Notes under the pieces: model-generated
What the model was told of the DNA's origin: nothing
What the model saw: the letters and a program-made list of their open reading frames with translations, nothing else
Databases searched by the model: none
Made by a program: the position numbers and the translations under genes
From: Niallia sp. NCCP-28
GTDB lineage: Bacteria; Bacillota; Bacilli; Bacillales; Cytobacillaceae
Direction: 5' to 3'
DNA length: 57,522 bases
NCBI RefSeq assembly: GCF_023168165.1
Contig: NZ_BQYJ01000015.1
Span: 1 to 57,522 of the forward strand
In this document: piece by piece, positions 20,339 to 27,645 of the stretch
How the letters are laid out: the number at the start of each line of letters is the position of its first letter
Position numbering within the stretch: position 1 is the stretch's first letter

Positions 20339-20824
20339 TTACCCTCGTCTAGCGCCTCTTCCCCCGCGTTTAGACTCAGTATTTCGTTTAAGCGAAGCTA
20401 AACGATCTTCACTATCTTTTAAGAAACGGGCCATTTTTGATTCAAAATTCTCTCTAGGCACACGATTTTCATTTGGTTTTGCATGACGTGGTCTTTGAGA
20501 ATTGTTAGAATATCCTCCTCTAGACTCTCTTCTTTCTCCGCGTTCAAATGATCTCTCTGGTCTTTCCGGTCTTTCCGGTCTTTCTGGTCTGTCTTTTGCC
20601 TTTTTAATGGATAGGCCAATTTTTCCATCCTTCTCCACATTAATAACTTTTACTTCTACTTGATCGCCTACTTTTAAGTGTTCATTAATGTCCTTAACAT
20701 AATTGTCTGCGACCTCGCTAATGTGAACAAGACCTGTTGCTCCTTCAGGGAGTTCAACAAACGCACCAAAATTAGTAATACCTGTAACCTTTCCTTGTAA
20801 CTTGCTGCCTACTTCGATTGACAT
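20339..20824 (-). CDS. yabR: S1-domain RNA-binding protein YabR
   Basis: An N-terminal S1 RNA-binding domain (about 5-75: VGSKLQGKVTGITNFGAFVEL...GLVHISE) is followed by a low-complexity basic tail. The tail starts with four RPE repeats (80-91) and contains RGERRESRGG and ends GGRGARRG, suggesting an RNA-contacting disordered region. At 161 residues it is longer than B. subtilis YabR (about 128). Exact role unknown; relatives are ribosome-associated or stress proteins. It has its own strong promoter and terminator, so it is monocistronic. The repeats are encoded by a 9-bp tandem DNA repeat. Confidence 0.88.
   Translation of the reverse strand: MSIEVGSKLQGKVTGITNFGAFVELPEGATGLVHISEVADNYVKDINEHLKVGDQVEVKVINVEKDGKIGLSIKKAKDRPERPERPERPERSFERGERRESRGGYSNNSQRPRHAKPNENRVPRENFESKMARFLKDSEDRLASLKRNTESKRGGRGARRG
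20559..20590 (-). repeat. 9-bp tandem repeat inside yabR
   Basis: About three and a half copies of a 9-base unit (plus strand GGTCTTTCC with one variant) encode the RPE tripeptides. A change in copy number would stay in frame. Confidence 0.8.
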
Positions 20825-20872
20825 AAAAAAGTTTTGCCTCCTTAAGGATATAAAAAATCATGCTTATAACAT

Positions 20873-20902
20873 ATTATACATAATGGAAAAAAAGAGTGTC
20901 AA
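20873..20902 (-). promoter_or_regulatory. Strong sigma-A promoter of yabR
   Basis: On the minus strand TTGACA (20897-20902), an 18-base spacer and TATAAT (20873-20878), both perfect, in the gap between divIC and yabR. AAGGAGG then precedes the ATG. Confidence 0.85.
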
Positions 20903-20931
20903 TATAACTGTCATTCTTATTCATTTCCATT

Positions 20932-21318
20932 TTATTTCTTTTTCTCTTTTTCTTCTGGAATATTAAAGATTATTTCTCCTTTTTCAGATAAAAATAAATC
21001 TTTTCTCGCTAACTTTGCTAAGTAATCCTCATCCTGCAGCTTCACTATCTGATCATTCAGCTCTTTTTCTTGTTCTTGAAGAGATGCTACTTTGACTTGT
21101 AATTTCTTCTTTTCGGCTATCTTCTCATCCAAAGTGGAGCTTTGAGATATGAGTGTGGAAATCATTATAAAGCCCATAACAAATGCAAATAGAAAAAATA
21201 ATGTCAATCTGCGAAAAAGCAATTTTTTTCTTCTTGCCGCACTCAAACTATTAGCCTCTTGCTTTATATTATCTTCTGTTTGCACTTTTGCAACATCTAG
21301 TTTTTTTATTGCACTCAT
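20932..21318 (-). CDS. divIC: Cell-division protein DivIC
   Basis: Bitopic septum protein that acts with FtsL and DivIB in the divisome. 128 residues: a basic cytoplasmic N-terminus, one transmembrane helix (37-58), an extracellular coiled coil (about 62-98, KIAEKKKLQVKVASLQEQEKEL within it) and the DivIC tail DYLAKLARKDLFLSEKGEIIF. GGAGG lies 8 bases before the ATG. It is downstream of yabQ, as in B. subtilis, where it is read both vegetatively and with the yabP-yabQ sporulation unit. Confidence 0.94.
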   Translation of the reverse strand: MSAIKKLDVAKVQTEDNIKQEANSLSAARRKKLLFRRLTLFFLFAFVMGFIMISTLISQSSTLDEKIAEKKKLQVKVASLQEQEKELNDQIVKLQDEDYLAKLARKDLFLSEKGEIIFNIPEEKEKKK

Positions 21319-21336
21319 ACACCGCTCCTCCTTTCG

Positions 21337-21963
21337 CTATTGTTTTTTTCTATTAGTCACCCAATTAATCCAATATTTCTTTATTTTATGGAAATATCCT
21401 GCCATTTTCCCAGAAAACTTCTCGACTGAATTTTTGCCTCGTTTCGGCAATATCAGCCAAACAAGGTAAAATAACCATTTAAATGGCAGAAACATTATCT
21501 TCAAGATAAAGCTTAATACCCTAACAGCAATCTTCGCTAGTGCCATAAGTCCCTTATATAAAAATACAACAATAGATATAAGAAAAAATATTAGAGATTT
21601 AATCGGTTTGTAGACTAGATTAATCAATAGCTTAACAATAAGATGATAGAGCCGAATACTAATAGAAATAACCAATTTCAATAAAGTAAGATACACCGTT
21701 TTTAATAGGGCTTGATAAATGGCAAATCCTAAAAAAAGAGCTAAAACTATATAGATTCGCACTTCTCCCTGATTAACAAGAAAAAGAATATAAAACAGCA
21801 ATAATGCTTGGAAAATCCAAAATAAAAGATCATGAAAAAAAACAATCAGCCTTTTTCGTACTGGTCTTTTTAAAAAATATTGGTATGTCTCTAGACTAAT
21901 TCCAAAGAACAGGCCCATGCCAATCATAGCAAGCATGGTCATAAATTGGACCGATAACGTCAT
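21337..21963 (-). CDS. yabQ: Spore cortex membrane protein YabQ
   Basis: Integral membrane protein needed for cortex formation and made in the mother cell in B. subtilis. 208 residues with hydrophobic segments near 5-25, 40-62, 70-90, 95-115, 120-140 and 145-175, and a basic C-terminal tail. Its start overlaps the yabP stop by 4 bases, so translation is coupled. Biochemical activity is unknown. It is transcribed from the sigma-E-type promoter ahead of yabP. Confidence 0.9.
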   Translation of the reverse strand: MTLSVQFMTMLAMIGMGLFFGISLETYQYFLKRPVRKRLIVFFHDLLFWIFQALLLFYILFLVNQGEVRIYIVLALFLGFAIYQALLKTVYLTLLKLVISISIRLYHLIVKLLINLVYKPIKSLIFFLISIVVFLYKGLMALAKIAVRVLSFILKIMFLPFKWLFYLVWLILPKRGKNSVEKFSGKMAGYFHKIKKYWINWVTNRKKQ

Positions 21964-22259
21964 CGGAATATCTTGCTAAAGAATCCCTTAGCTTTGTCTC
22001 CATTATCATCTACATATACTAAATCGAAAACCTTTCCCTTTATAGAAACAATCCCTTTTTCTACATCTAAATTTTTCATTTGAAGATTCTGACCTCTTAT
22101 CGATAAAAACCCCATTACTGTTTCTAAAAGAAATTCCTCGCTATCAAAGCTCTCTACCTGTTTAACGCCAGTAATGTCTACAAGCTTTCGTCCCCTCATT
22201 ATTACATCATGCTCCACATTGCTGCTTTTTGATGGATTTGATTCATAATATTGGCTCAT
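21960..22259 (-). CDS. yabP: Sporulation protein YabP
   Basis: 99-residue soluble protein of the YabP/YqfC family, needed with YabQ for cortex synthesis. Recognisable segments: HDVIMRGRKLVDITGVKQVESFDSEEFLL and GFLSIRGQNLQMKNLDVEKGIVSIKGKV. GAGGG lies 8 bases before the ATG and forms part of an inverted repeat described separately. The sigma-E-type promoter lies about 50 bases upstream. Four-base overlap with yabQ. Confidence 0.92.
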   Translation of the reverse strand: MSQYYESNPSKSSNVEHDVIMRGRKLVDITGVKQVESFDSEEFLLETVMGFLSIRGQNLQMKNLDVEKGIVSIKGKVFDLVYVDDNGDKAKGFFSKIFR

Positions 22260-22263
22260 CTAT

Positions 22264-22318
22264 TTATCCCTCACAATCACTTAGTACATTTCTACTTGTA
22301 CAATTGTATGAGGGATAA
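22264..22318 (-). repeat. Inverted repeat joining the yabP -10 and ribosome binding site
   Basis: Perfect 10-bp arms: minus strand TTATCCCTCA (22309-22318) and TGAGGGATAA (22264-22273), 35 bases apart, with a smaller inner pairing (TGTAC/GTACA). The right arm holds the yabP Shine-Dalgarno sequence; the left arm overlaps the first bases of the sigma-E -10. Confidence 0.8.
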
Positions 22319-22331
22319 TAATAAATTAGAA
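22303..22331 (-). promoter_or_regulatory. Sigma-E-type promoter of yabP-yabQ
   Basis: On the minus strand CATACAAT (22303-22310) is a perfect sigma-E -10, preceded after 14 bases by a weak -35 (TTCTAAT). yabP and yabQ are sigma-E genes in B. subtilis. Confidence 0.75.
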
Positions 22332-22517
22332 CAAGCTTTCCAACATGGGTTTATACAATAAAAGTTATTAATATAGATAAAAAGAGTACATGTTTATTCT
22401 TATATCTTTTTCCCCACCTATTTCTATTTTTAAACGTCCGCTTATTATAAATATAGACTGTTTTCTAAAAGATTGTTGTTTTTCGGATAGTTCCCATGAG
22501 TAAATTCACGGTTAAAC

Positions 22518-22607
22518 AGGTTGATTGGAGTGAAAGGTGAGATCCTATTTCAAAGAGGCTACCGCCCGCCTTACGGAAAGCGAACATCCTAGAATGAAAG
22601 CCAACCC
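22518..22607. repeat. Degenerate Bacillaceae intergenic repeat
   Basis: About 90 bases with short inverted ends GGTTG/CAACC and internal blocks GAGGCTACCGCCCGCC and CGGAAAGCGAACATCCT. These match, from memory, the G/C-rich repeat scattered between genes in many Bacillaceae (CGGAAAGCGAAGC...GGAA..GAAA type), with the middle deleted. It is unusually G/C-rich for its surroundings. No reading frame. The rest of 22332-22517 holds nothing recognised. Confidence 0.6.
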
Positions 22608-22662
22608 GCTCCCTTAAAAGCAACAAAGTTTACGAAAACAGACTAAATATAAAAATGCCATT

Positions 22663-22920
22663 TTAAGAAAGGTTTTCTTCTTTAATAATTGTATACATAT
22701 TTGCTGCATCTTCCTTTTTAGTAGAATCTTGCAATAACTCTATTTTTACCGTTACCACTTTTTGGCCAAATCGAACTTGCAATTCATCCCCTACTTTTAC
22801 ACTTGAACTTGCTTTTGCTTGTTGACCATTAATCAATATCCTTCCTTGATCTGCGACTTCTTTTGCTAATGTTCTTCTTTTAATTAATCTTGATATCTTT
22901 AAAAACTTATCTAACCTCAC
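22663..22920 (-). CDS. rqcP: S4-domain ribosome quality-control factor RqcP (YabO)
   Basis: 85-residue S4 RNA-binding protein. In B. subtilis RqcP binds stalled 50S subunits and works with RqcH to add alanine tails to nascent chains. The S4 domain fills residues 1-60 ([33 protein letters not shown] split over two strands and two helices). It is 15 bases downstream of yabN, in the yabM-yabN-yabO order of B. subtilis. Confidence 0.92.
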   Translation of the reverse strand: MRLDKFLKISRLIKRRTLAKEVADQGRILINGQQAKASSSVKVGDELQVRFGQKVVTVKIELLQDSTKKEDAANMYTIIKEENLS

Positions 22921-22935
22921 AATAATCCCCTCCGT

Positions 22936-24399
22936 TTAAATTCCTTTTTCCTTTGCTTCATTCCAAAGATTATCTAATGATTCCAAATCCAACTCATGAA
23001 TCTCTTTTCCTATTTCACCCACTTTATTTTCTATATATTGAAATCTACGCTTGAATTTTTGATTTGTTTGGTAAATAGCTAGTTCAGGATCTATTTTATA
23101 AAATCTTGCTATATTCACAAGTGAAAAAAGAATATCTCCAAACTCCTTTTCCATTTGGTCCACACTTTGTTTTAATTTCAGCTCTTCTTTAAACTCTTGC
23201 AGTTCTTCTTGGACTTTTTCCCATGCCCCTTCTACTTCTGGCCAATCAAAACCAACATTCGCAGCCTTTTTTTGCAATTCATATGCTCTTAAAAGATTAG
23301 GGGCTGCTTCGTTTATTCCATCTAAAATTGATTTTTGCTTCTCCGTACGCTCTAAACTTTTTGCTTTTTGCCAATGCTCCATTACATCATCCACTGATTC
23401 AGCATCTTTATCTCCAAACACATGGGGGTGCCTTCTAATCATTTTAGCAGAAATGCCTTCAATAACATCATCTATACTAAAGAACCCTTCGTCTTCTCCA
23501 ATTTGACTATGCAGCATTACTTGAAGCAAAACATCTCCCAATTCTTCTATTATATGATCGATATCATCTTCATTTATTGCTTCAATTAATTCAAAACATT
23601 CTTCTATTAAATATTTTCGCAACGATAGATGAGTTTGCTTTTTGTCCCAAGGGCAGCCATCAGGTCCTCTTAATGTAGCAATAATTTGGCGAAATCTCGA
23701 AAATTCTTTATTTAATAACTCTTCATCTTTCACTGGAGGCACATAAACAGAAGTCAAGTTATTCAAGTTTATTTCTCTATCCAATTCATGCAATGGAACT
23801 TCTTTTACCCATTCATCTTTACTGCCTGCAGCTGTTACAATTTTAATAGGATAGTCATACGGAAGTCTTTCCATTAATGTCAATTTCACTTCTGAAGCAG
23901 AAAAAGAATCATATACTTGGCCAATAATTAGATGATGACGAAATTGTATATCACCAATAGATAACGCAGTGCCATCTAACAGTTGAAATCCATCAATCGG
24001 ATCAATTTTTAATGCCTGAAAAATACTGTCTAAAAAGCTTTGTCCCCCGCCAAACGCTAAATCTATTATGCCAATTTTACTTTTTTCTATTAAAAGCTGC
24101 ACTGTTTTCTCAGCGACAAGATGATGTCCTGGAACTGCATAAATAAGTTCTTCCTTCTCTGCCTCCGTTAGAAGAATGGCAACTATTTCTTTGTAGACAT
24201 CTTCAAATTGATCATGCTTCTCATATACATCGTCTAAAAAAGTAAAGTCTGCCCCTTCGGCTTCTAATTCCGGCACAAGAGGGTGGTCTTTTGTTCTTAA
24301 ATAAGTTCTTTTATTCTTTTGCATTAACAACTTATATACTCCTAGAGGAAGCTGGTTTATATCGCCTGCTCCTAGCCCCACAATAGTAATTTTATTCAA
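22936..24399 (-). CDS. mazG: YabN: tetrapyrrole-methylase-like/MazG fusion
   Basis: 487-residue two-domain protein. The N-terminal half (about 1-220; ITIVGLGAGDINQLPLG, AVPGHHLVAEKTV) resembles SAM-dependent tetrapyrrole methylases, with unknown substrate. The C-terminal half is a MazG nucleoside triphosphate pyrophosphohydrolase with duplicated all-alpha units and the metal motif EECFELIEAI...EELGDVLLQV near 265-300; it probably removes non-canonical NTPs. The fusion is normal for Bacillus YabN. Start 4 bases after the yabM stop. Confidence 0.93.
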   Translation of the reverse strand: MNKITIVGLGAGDINQLPLGVYKLLMQKNKRTYLRTKDHPLVPELEAEGADFTFLDDVYEKHDQFEDVYKEIVAILLTEAEKEELIYAVPGHHLVAEKTVQLLIEKSKIGIIDLAFGGGQSFLDSIFQALKIDPIDGFQLLDGTALSIGDIQFRHHLIIGQVYDSFSASEVKLTLMERLPYDYPIKIVTAAGSKDEWVKEVPLHELDREINLNNLTSVYVPPVKDEELLNKEFSRFRQIIATLRGPDGCPWDKKQTHLSLRKYLIEECFELIEAINEDDIDHIIEELGDVLLQVMLHSQIGEDEGFFSIDDVIEGISAKMIRRHPHVFGDKDAESVDDVMEHWQKAKSLERTEKQKSILDGINEAAPNLLRAYELQKKAANVGFDWPEVEGAWEKVQEELQEFKEELKLKQSVDQMEKEFGDILFSLVNIARFYKIDPELAIYQTNQKFKRRFQYIENKVGEIGKEIHELDLESLDNLWNEAKEKGI

Positions 24400-24403
24400 A
24401 ACA

Positions 24404-26008
24404 TCATCTCCCTTTCCTCGGTAAAAAATATGATAACTTGCTGCCTAAAGGCAATAAATTCAAATCTTGTTCTTTAAAAATATCTGCTTTCATCACTATA
24501 AATAAATAGACAATCCCGCCTATGGCTACACCGCTTATCGCCTGAAAACTGGCCAAAACACGAATAGAGTGAAATATTGGTTCTATAAAATTTGTTATAT
24601 AGAGATATAGTTTTAATAGCATGAACATAATAATGGAACTGCATCCAATAACACAGACACTTTTTTTATCAAATAATGGTGCCTTTATTATAGACATCAT
24701 CTTTCCTACTAATAAAATCATAATGAGGAAAAGAGTAATATTAGAAGAGACTGCCGCCCCAAGCGTTCCATATTTAGCAATCAGCCATATATTCAATCCA
24801 TATTTCACAAAAATTGAAATTAAAATGATAATTGCAGGATATAAAGAATAACCTAATCCTTGCAGTATTGCCGTACATGTAGAAATAATCGCATTAAAAA
24901 ATATGATAAAAGTCAAACTAGCAAGGACCGTAGAACCATTTGCATTTTCAAACAGCATAATATTTGTCTCTTTTACAATTCCACATAACCCCATCGTGGC
25001 GCCTAAACCAATAAACAACCCTATTTTTAAAGATAATTTGATTTTCCCTATCAGCTCATTTTTATTATTTTTCAGCTTTTCTCCAGTAATAAAAGGAACA
25101 AGCGTTAACGCCATTGAAATAGAAAGAATGGATCCCATTTGAATTAAAGGCTGCCCTCTATCATAAATCCCCTTTAAGGATTTTGCAGCGTCACTGTCTA
25201 TTCCTGACGAAACAAGCTGCCCATATAGATTTAAAGAATCTGCCAGCTGCATCAAAACAAGCAGCATGCTGCTAATGGAAATAGTAAAACCTTCAAAAAG
25301 AATTCTTTTATAAAAATTTTTATCGCAATCATCCCACACCGAAAAAGGGATATAAAGGACAAGGTTTCTTTTCTTATAATAGTAGAGCAATAGTAGAAGA
25401 GAAATTAGCCCCCCTGTCACAGAACCAAACATGGCACCTGCTCCAACTTTGTATAAGGATGTATGATAACTCATTAGAACTGTTGCTGCAATTAGAATAG
25501 TGCCGACTCTTATTAGTTGTTCTCCTACTTGTGATACAGCAATGGGGAGCATATCCCCCTCTCCTTGAAAAATTCCTTTTAACGTTGTTGTAAAAGGGAA
25601 TAACAGAAAGGAAAAAGAAATAACTTTTAATAATAAAGCTAATTCTTTATCTCCCATCCATTTTGCCAAAAAGTCTGAGCAAAAAAACAATAGAAAAAAA
25701 GAAAAAATACTTATACAGGACAATAGAAAAAAAGCAGATTTTATTAGTGCAGCTATTTCCCCTTTATTTCCTTTCAATTTTATTTCCATATATATTTTAG
25801 AAAGAACAACAGGAAAACCATATGTAGAAACAGCTGCTACTATTCCATAAAAAGGATATACTTGCTGGTATATATAAAAGCCTGTATCTCCTACAATATT
25901 CTGAAATGGAATACGGTAAACTGCACTTAGCACTTTTGTAATTAGCGCTCCTACCGTAAGAATAAATGCCCCTTTAAACCAATTATTTGTATGCATATTA
26001 GGCTTCAT
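24404..26008 (-). CDS. yabM: MOP/MATE-family polysaccharide exporter YabM (SpoVB-like)
   Basis: 534-residue membrane protein with about 14 hydrophobic helices, of the SpoVB/MurJ-like lipid-linked oligosaccharide flippase group; the first helix region is FKGAFILTVGALITKVLSAVY. The substrate is unknown. The frame opens at TTG 26011, but GGGG lies 8 bases from the ATG at 26008, which I choose. It begins a yabM-yabN-rqcP unit. Spore function is plausible from the family but not shown here. Confidence 0.88.
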   Translation of the reverse strand: MKPNMHTNNWFKGAFILTVGALITKVLSAVYRIPFQNIVGDTGFYIYQQVYPFYGIVAAVSTYGFPVVLSKIYMEIKLKGNKGEIAALIKSAFFLLSCISIFSFFLLFFCSDFLAKWMGDKELALLLKVISFSFLLFPFTTTLKGIFQGEGDMLPIAVSQVGEQLIRVGTILIAATVLMSYHTSLYKVGAGAMFGSVTGGLISLLLLLYYYKKRNLVLYIPFSVWDDCDKNFYKRILFEGFTISISSMLLVLMQLADSLNLYGQLVSSGIDSDAAKSLKGIYDRGQPLIQMGSILSISMALTLVPFITGEKLKNNKNELIGKIKLSLKIGLFIGLGATMGLCGIVKETNIMLFENANGSTVLASLTFIIFFNAIISTCTAILQGLGYSLYPAIIILISIFVKYGLNIWLIAKYGTLGAAVSSNITLFLIMILLVGKMMSIIKAPLFDKKSVCVIGCSSIIMFMLLKLYLYITNFIEPIFHSIRVLASFQAISGVAIGGIVYLFIVMKADIFKEQDLNLLPLGSKLSYFLPRKGR

Positions 26009-26491
26009 CAAAAAAGCCCCTTCCTAATTTTTATCATTTCCCGACAAAAACCCTCGCTTCAAGGAATGCGAAGGGCGTGGCCTAATGAGTAAACAGGCGA
26101 TGAATGCCGAGAAGTCTAAGCCTAAATCGTTGAACAACACAAACAAATGCACTATAACATTTCTGTAAGTTGTTCTTTGAAAACGGAAGATATTATTTCT
26201 GGCAGGAAAAACATCTGCTAAATAAAATCTTTAACGTTCTAAACGCTCACTTCAAGCTAGTGGCGAGGCGAGTAGAGTATTCAACACTAGTATTATAGCA
26301 TAGTTCTAGATTTATTAAGTGAACGCGACTATCCCCCCTTTTGGAATAAGAAACATAAAAAAATCTGATGAATGATATATCTTCATCAGACTGACTCATA
26401 ATAAAATGAACCTTCAACCGATTGAGAGCATAAGGCTGTTAAGGAGTGATAAAATAAGCTTTATACTAATGAAACAATCTTAAATATCATG
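26009..26491. other. Long non-coding region yabM-spoVT
   Basis: About 480 bases with no reading frame that has a ribosome binding site. The part 26050-26310 is patchy: a bulged hairpin CCCTCGC/GCGAAGGG (26051-26075), a 14-base TTGTTCTTTGAAAA-like motif (about 26170-26184) like that found near 16S/23S leaders in Bacillus rRNA operons, and a G/C-rich patch at 26262-26275. These may be remnants of decayed repeats; none is a recognised RNA family. Confidence 0.35.
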
Positions 26492-26526
26492 GAAAAAGGC
26501 AGCATAATCCAACTGCTGCCTTTTGC
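26492..26526 (-). terminator. Terminator of spoVT
   Basis: Minus-strand arms AAAAGGCAGCA/TGCTGCCTTTTT flank a 9-base loop, with a T run. It lies 20 bases after the spoVT stop. Confidence 0.9.
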
Positions 26527-26545
26527 TTAAACACTTGATTATTTT

Positions 26546-27082
26546 TTATGACTCCATTTGTCTAGCTAAAAAACCAGCTGCTGTTTCCACTGCTTTCTTT
26601 TCTACTTCTCCAAGCGAATTTTCTTTGGAGAAAATAACAACTGCTCCTATTGGATCTCCATTAGCAATAATAGGACCAATAGTGTAAGATTGAATGCTCT
26701 CATTATTATTTTCCACTAATGCTAATTCTTCTTGCTGATTTTTTAAAATGGAGCCTCTTTCTTCCATTGACTTTTCTACTAACTCACTTATGTTCTTATT
26801 GAGATACTCCTTCTTAGAGCCCCCAGCTACTGCGATATATGTATCTCTATCGCATATCAAAACAGAATTTCCTAAACTGTCATATAATGCCTCTGCATAT
26901 TCTTTTGCAAAGTCACTTAGCTCACTAATTGGAGAATATTTTTTCAAAATAACTTCTCCGTCACGATCCACAAAAATTTCTAATGGATCTCCTTCGCGAA
27001 TTCTTAATGTTCTTCTGATTTCCTTTGGGATTACAACACGACCCAGATCATCGATTCGACGCACAATTCCAGTTGCTTTCAT
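26546..27082 (-). CDS. spoVT: Stage V sporulation protein T (AbrB-type regulator)
   Basis: Forespore transcription factor that tunes sigma-G genes. The N-terminal swapped-hairpin AbrB domain (MKATGIVRRIDDLGRVVIP, 1-50) is followed by a GAF-like domain (about 55-178). The frame is open to an ATG at 27103, but only the ATG at 27082 has a ribosome binding site (GTGAGG, 9 bases) and gives exactly 178 residues, the B. subtilis length. A possible sigma-G-like -10 (CATAATTA) lies upstream but its -35 is poor. Confidence 0.95.
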   Translation of the reverse strand: MKATGIVRRIDDLGRVVIPKEIRRTLRIREGDPLEIFVDRDGEVILKKYSPISELSDFAKEYAEALYDSLGNSVLICDRDTYIAVAGGSKKEYLNKNISELVEKSMEERGSILKNQQEELALVENNNESIQSYTIGPIIANGDPIGAVVIFSKENSLGEVEKKAVETAAGFLARQMES

Positions 27083-27559
27083 TTCATGTTGCCTCACTTT
27101 CATCAGATGATTTTAATTTGGCAAATATTCCTTTAACTAATTATGAAATGTTCGCCATATTTAAACATAGTATCTTTCATATGGAAAGTTCTATACACTT
27201 TAACAAAAATTTTTCTTTTATTGTGATTATTTCTATAAAAATAAGGATAGATTGAATAGCTTAAGTTAATTTTTCTCTACTGTATTTAAATCCTTTATTA
27301 AGATATAAATAAACGAAAAATCAACAATATTCTTTGACAAATCCAAGAGTAACAAGTTCCAACAGACCATTGAATACCAATTTCTTACTTAACATATTTA
27401 TTTAAATACCCTTGTCCCAGCAATTTAAACCTAAAAAAATAGCATTATTCCCGCGGATTGTCGAACCAAAATACTTTGGAAACAGCAAAATATACAAATA
27501 GAAGGTGAAACTTTTTTAACGGTACGTTTCTCCCCAACCAAATTGCTCATTTCCTCTTA

Positions 27560-27602
27560 TAACCTTAGAGGGAACATAAGCCCATTAATGCATAATAAAA
27601 AA
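27560..27602. repeat. Short dispersed repeat, copy A
   Basis: Plus strand segment AGAGGGAACATAAGCCCATT then AATGCATAATAAAA. It shares the pattern GGGA..(T)TAA...CAYTAATGC..GATAAAA with copies near 31625-31665 and 36667-36700, all intergenic. The rest of 27083-27560 is A/T-rich and holds no gene I can support. Confidence 0.4.
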
Positions 27603-27637
27603 AGGAGTGTTCCAAATAGAATATTCGAAACACTCCT
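27594..27637 (-). terminator. Terminator of mfd
   Basis: Minus-strand arms AGGAGTGTT/AACACTCCT (27629-27637 with 27603-27611) and a T-rich tail (27594-27602), 10 bases after the mfd stop. Confidence 0.88.
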
Positions 27638-27645
27638 CTCCCTCA

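Noticed and set aside
27110-27170. Sigma-G promoter of spoVT
   Set aside because: A CATAATTA -10 is present but no acceptable -35 lies at the right spacing.
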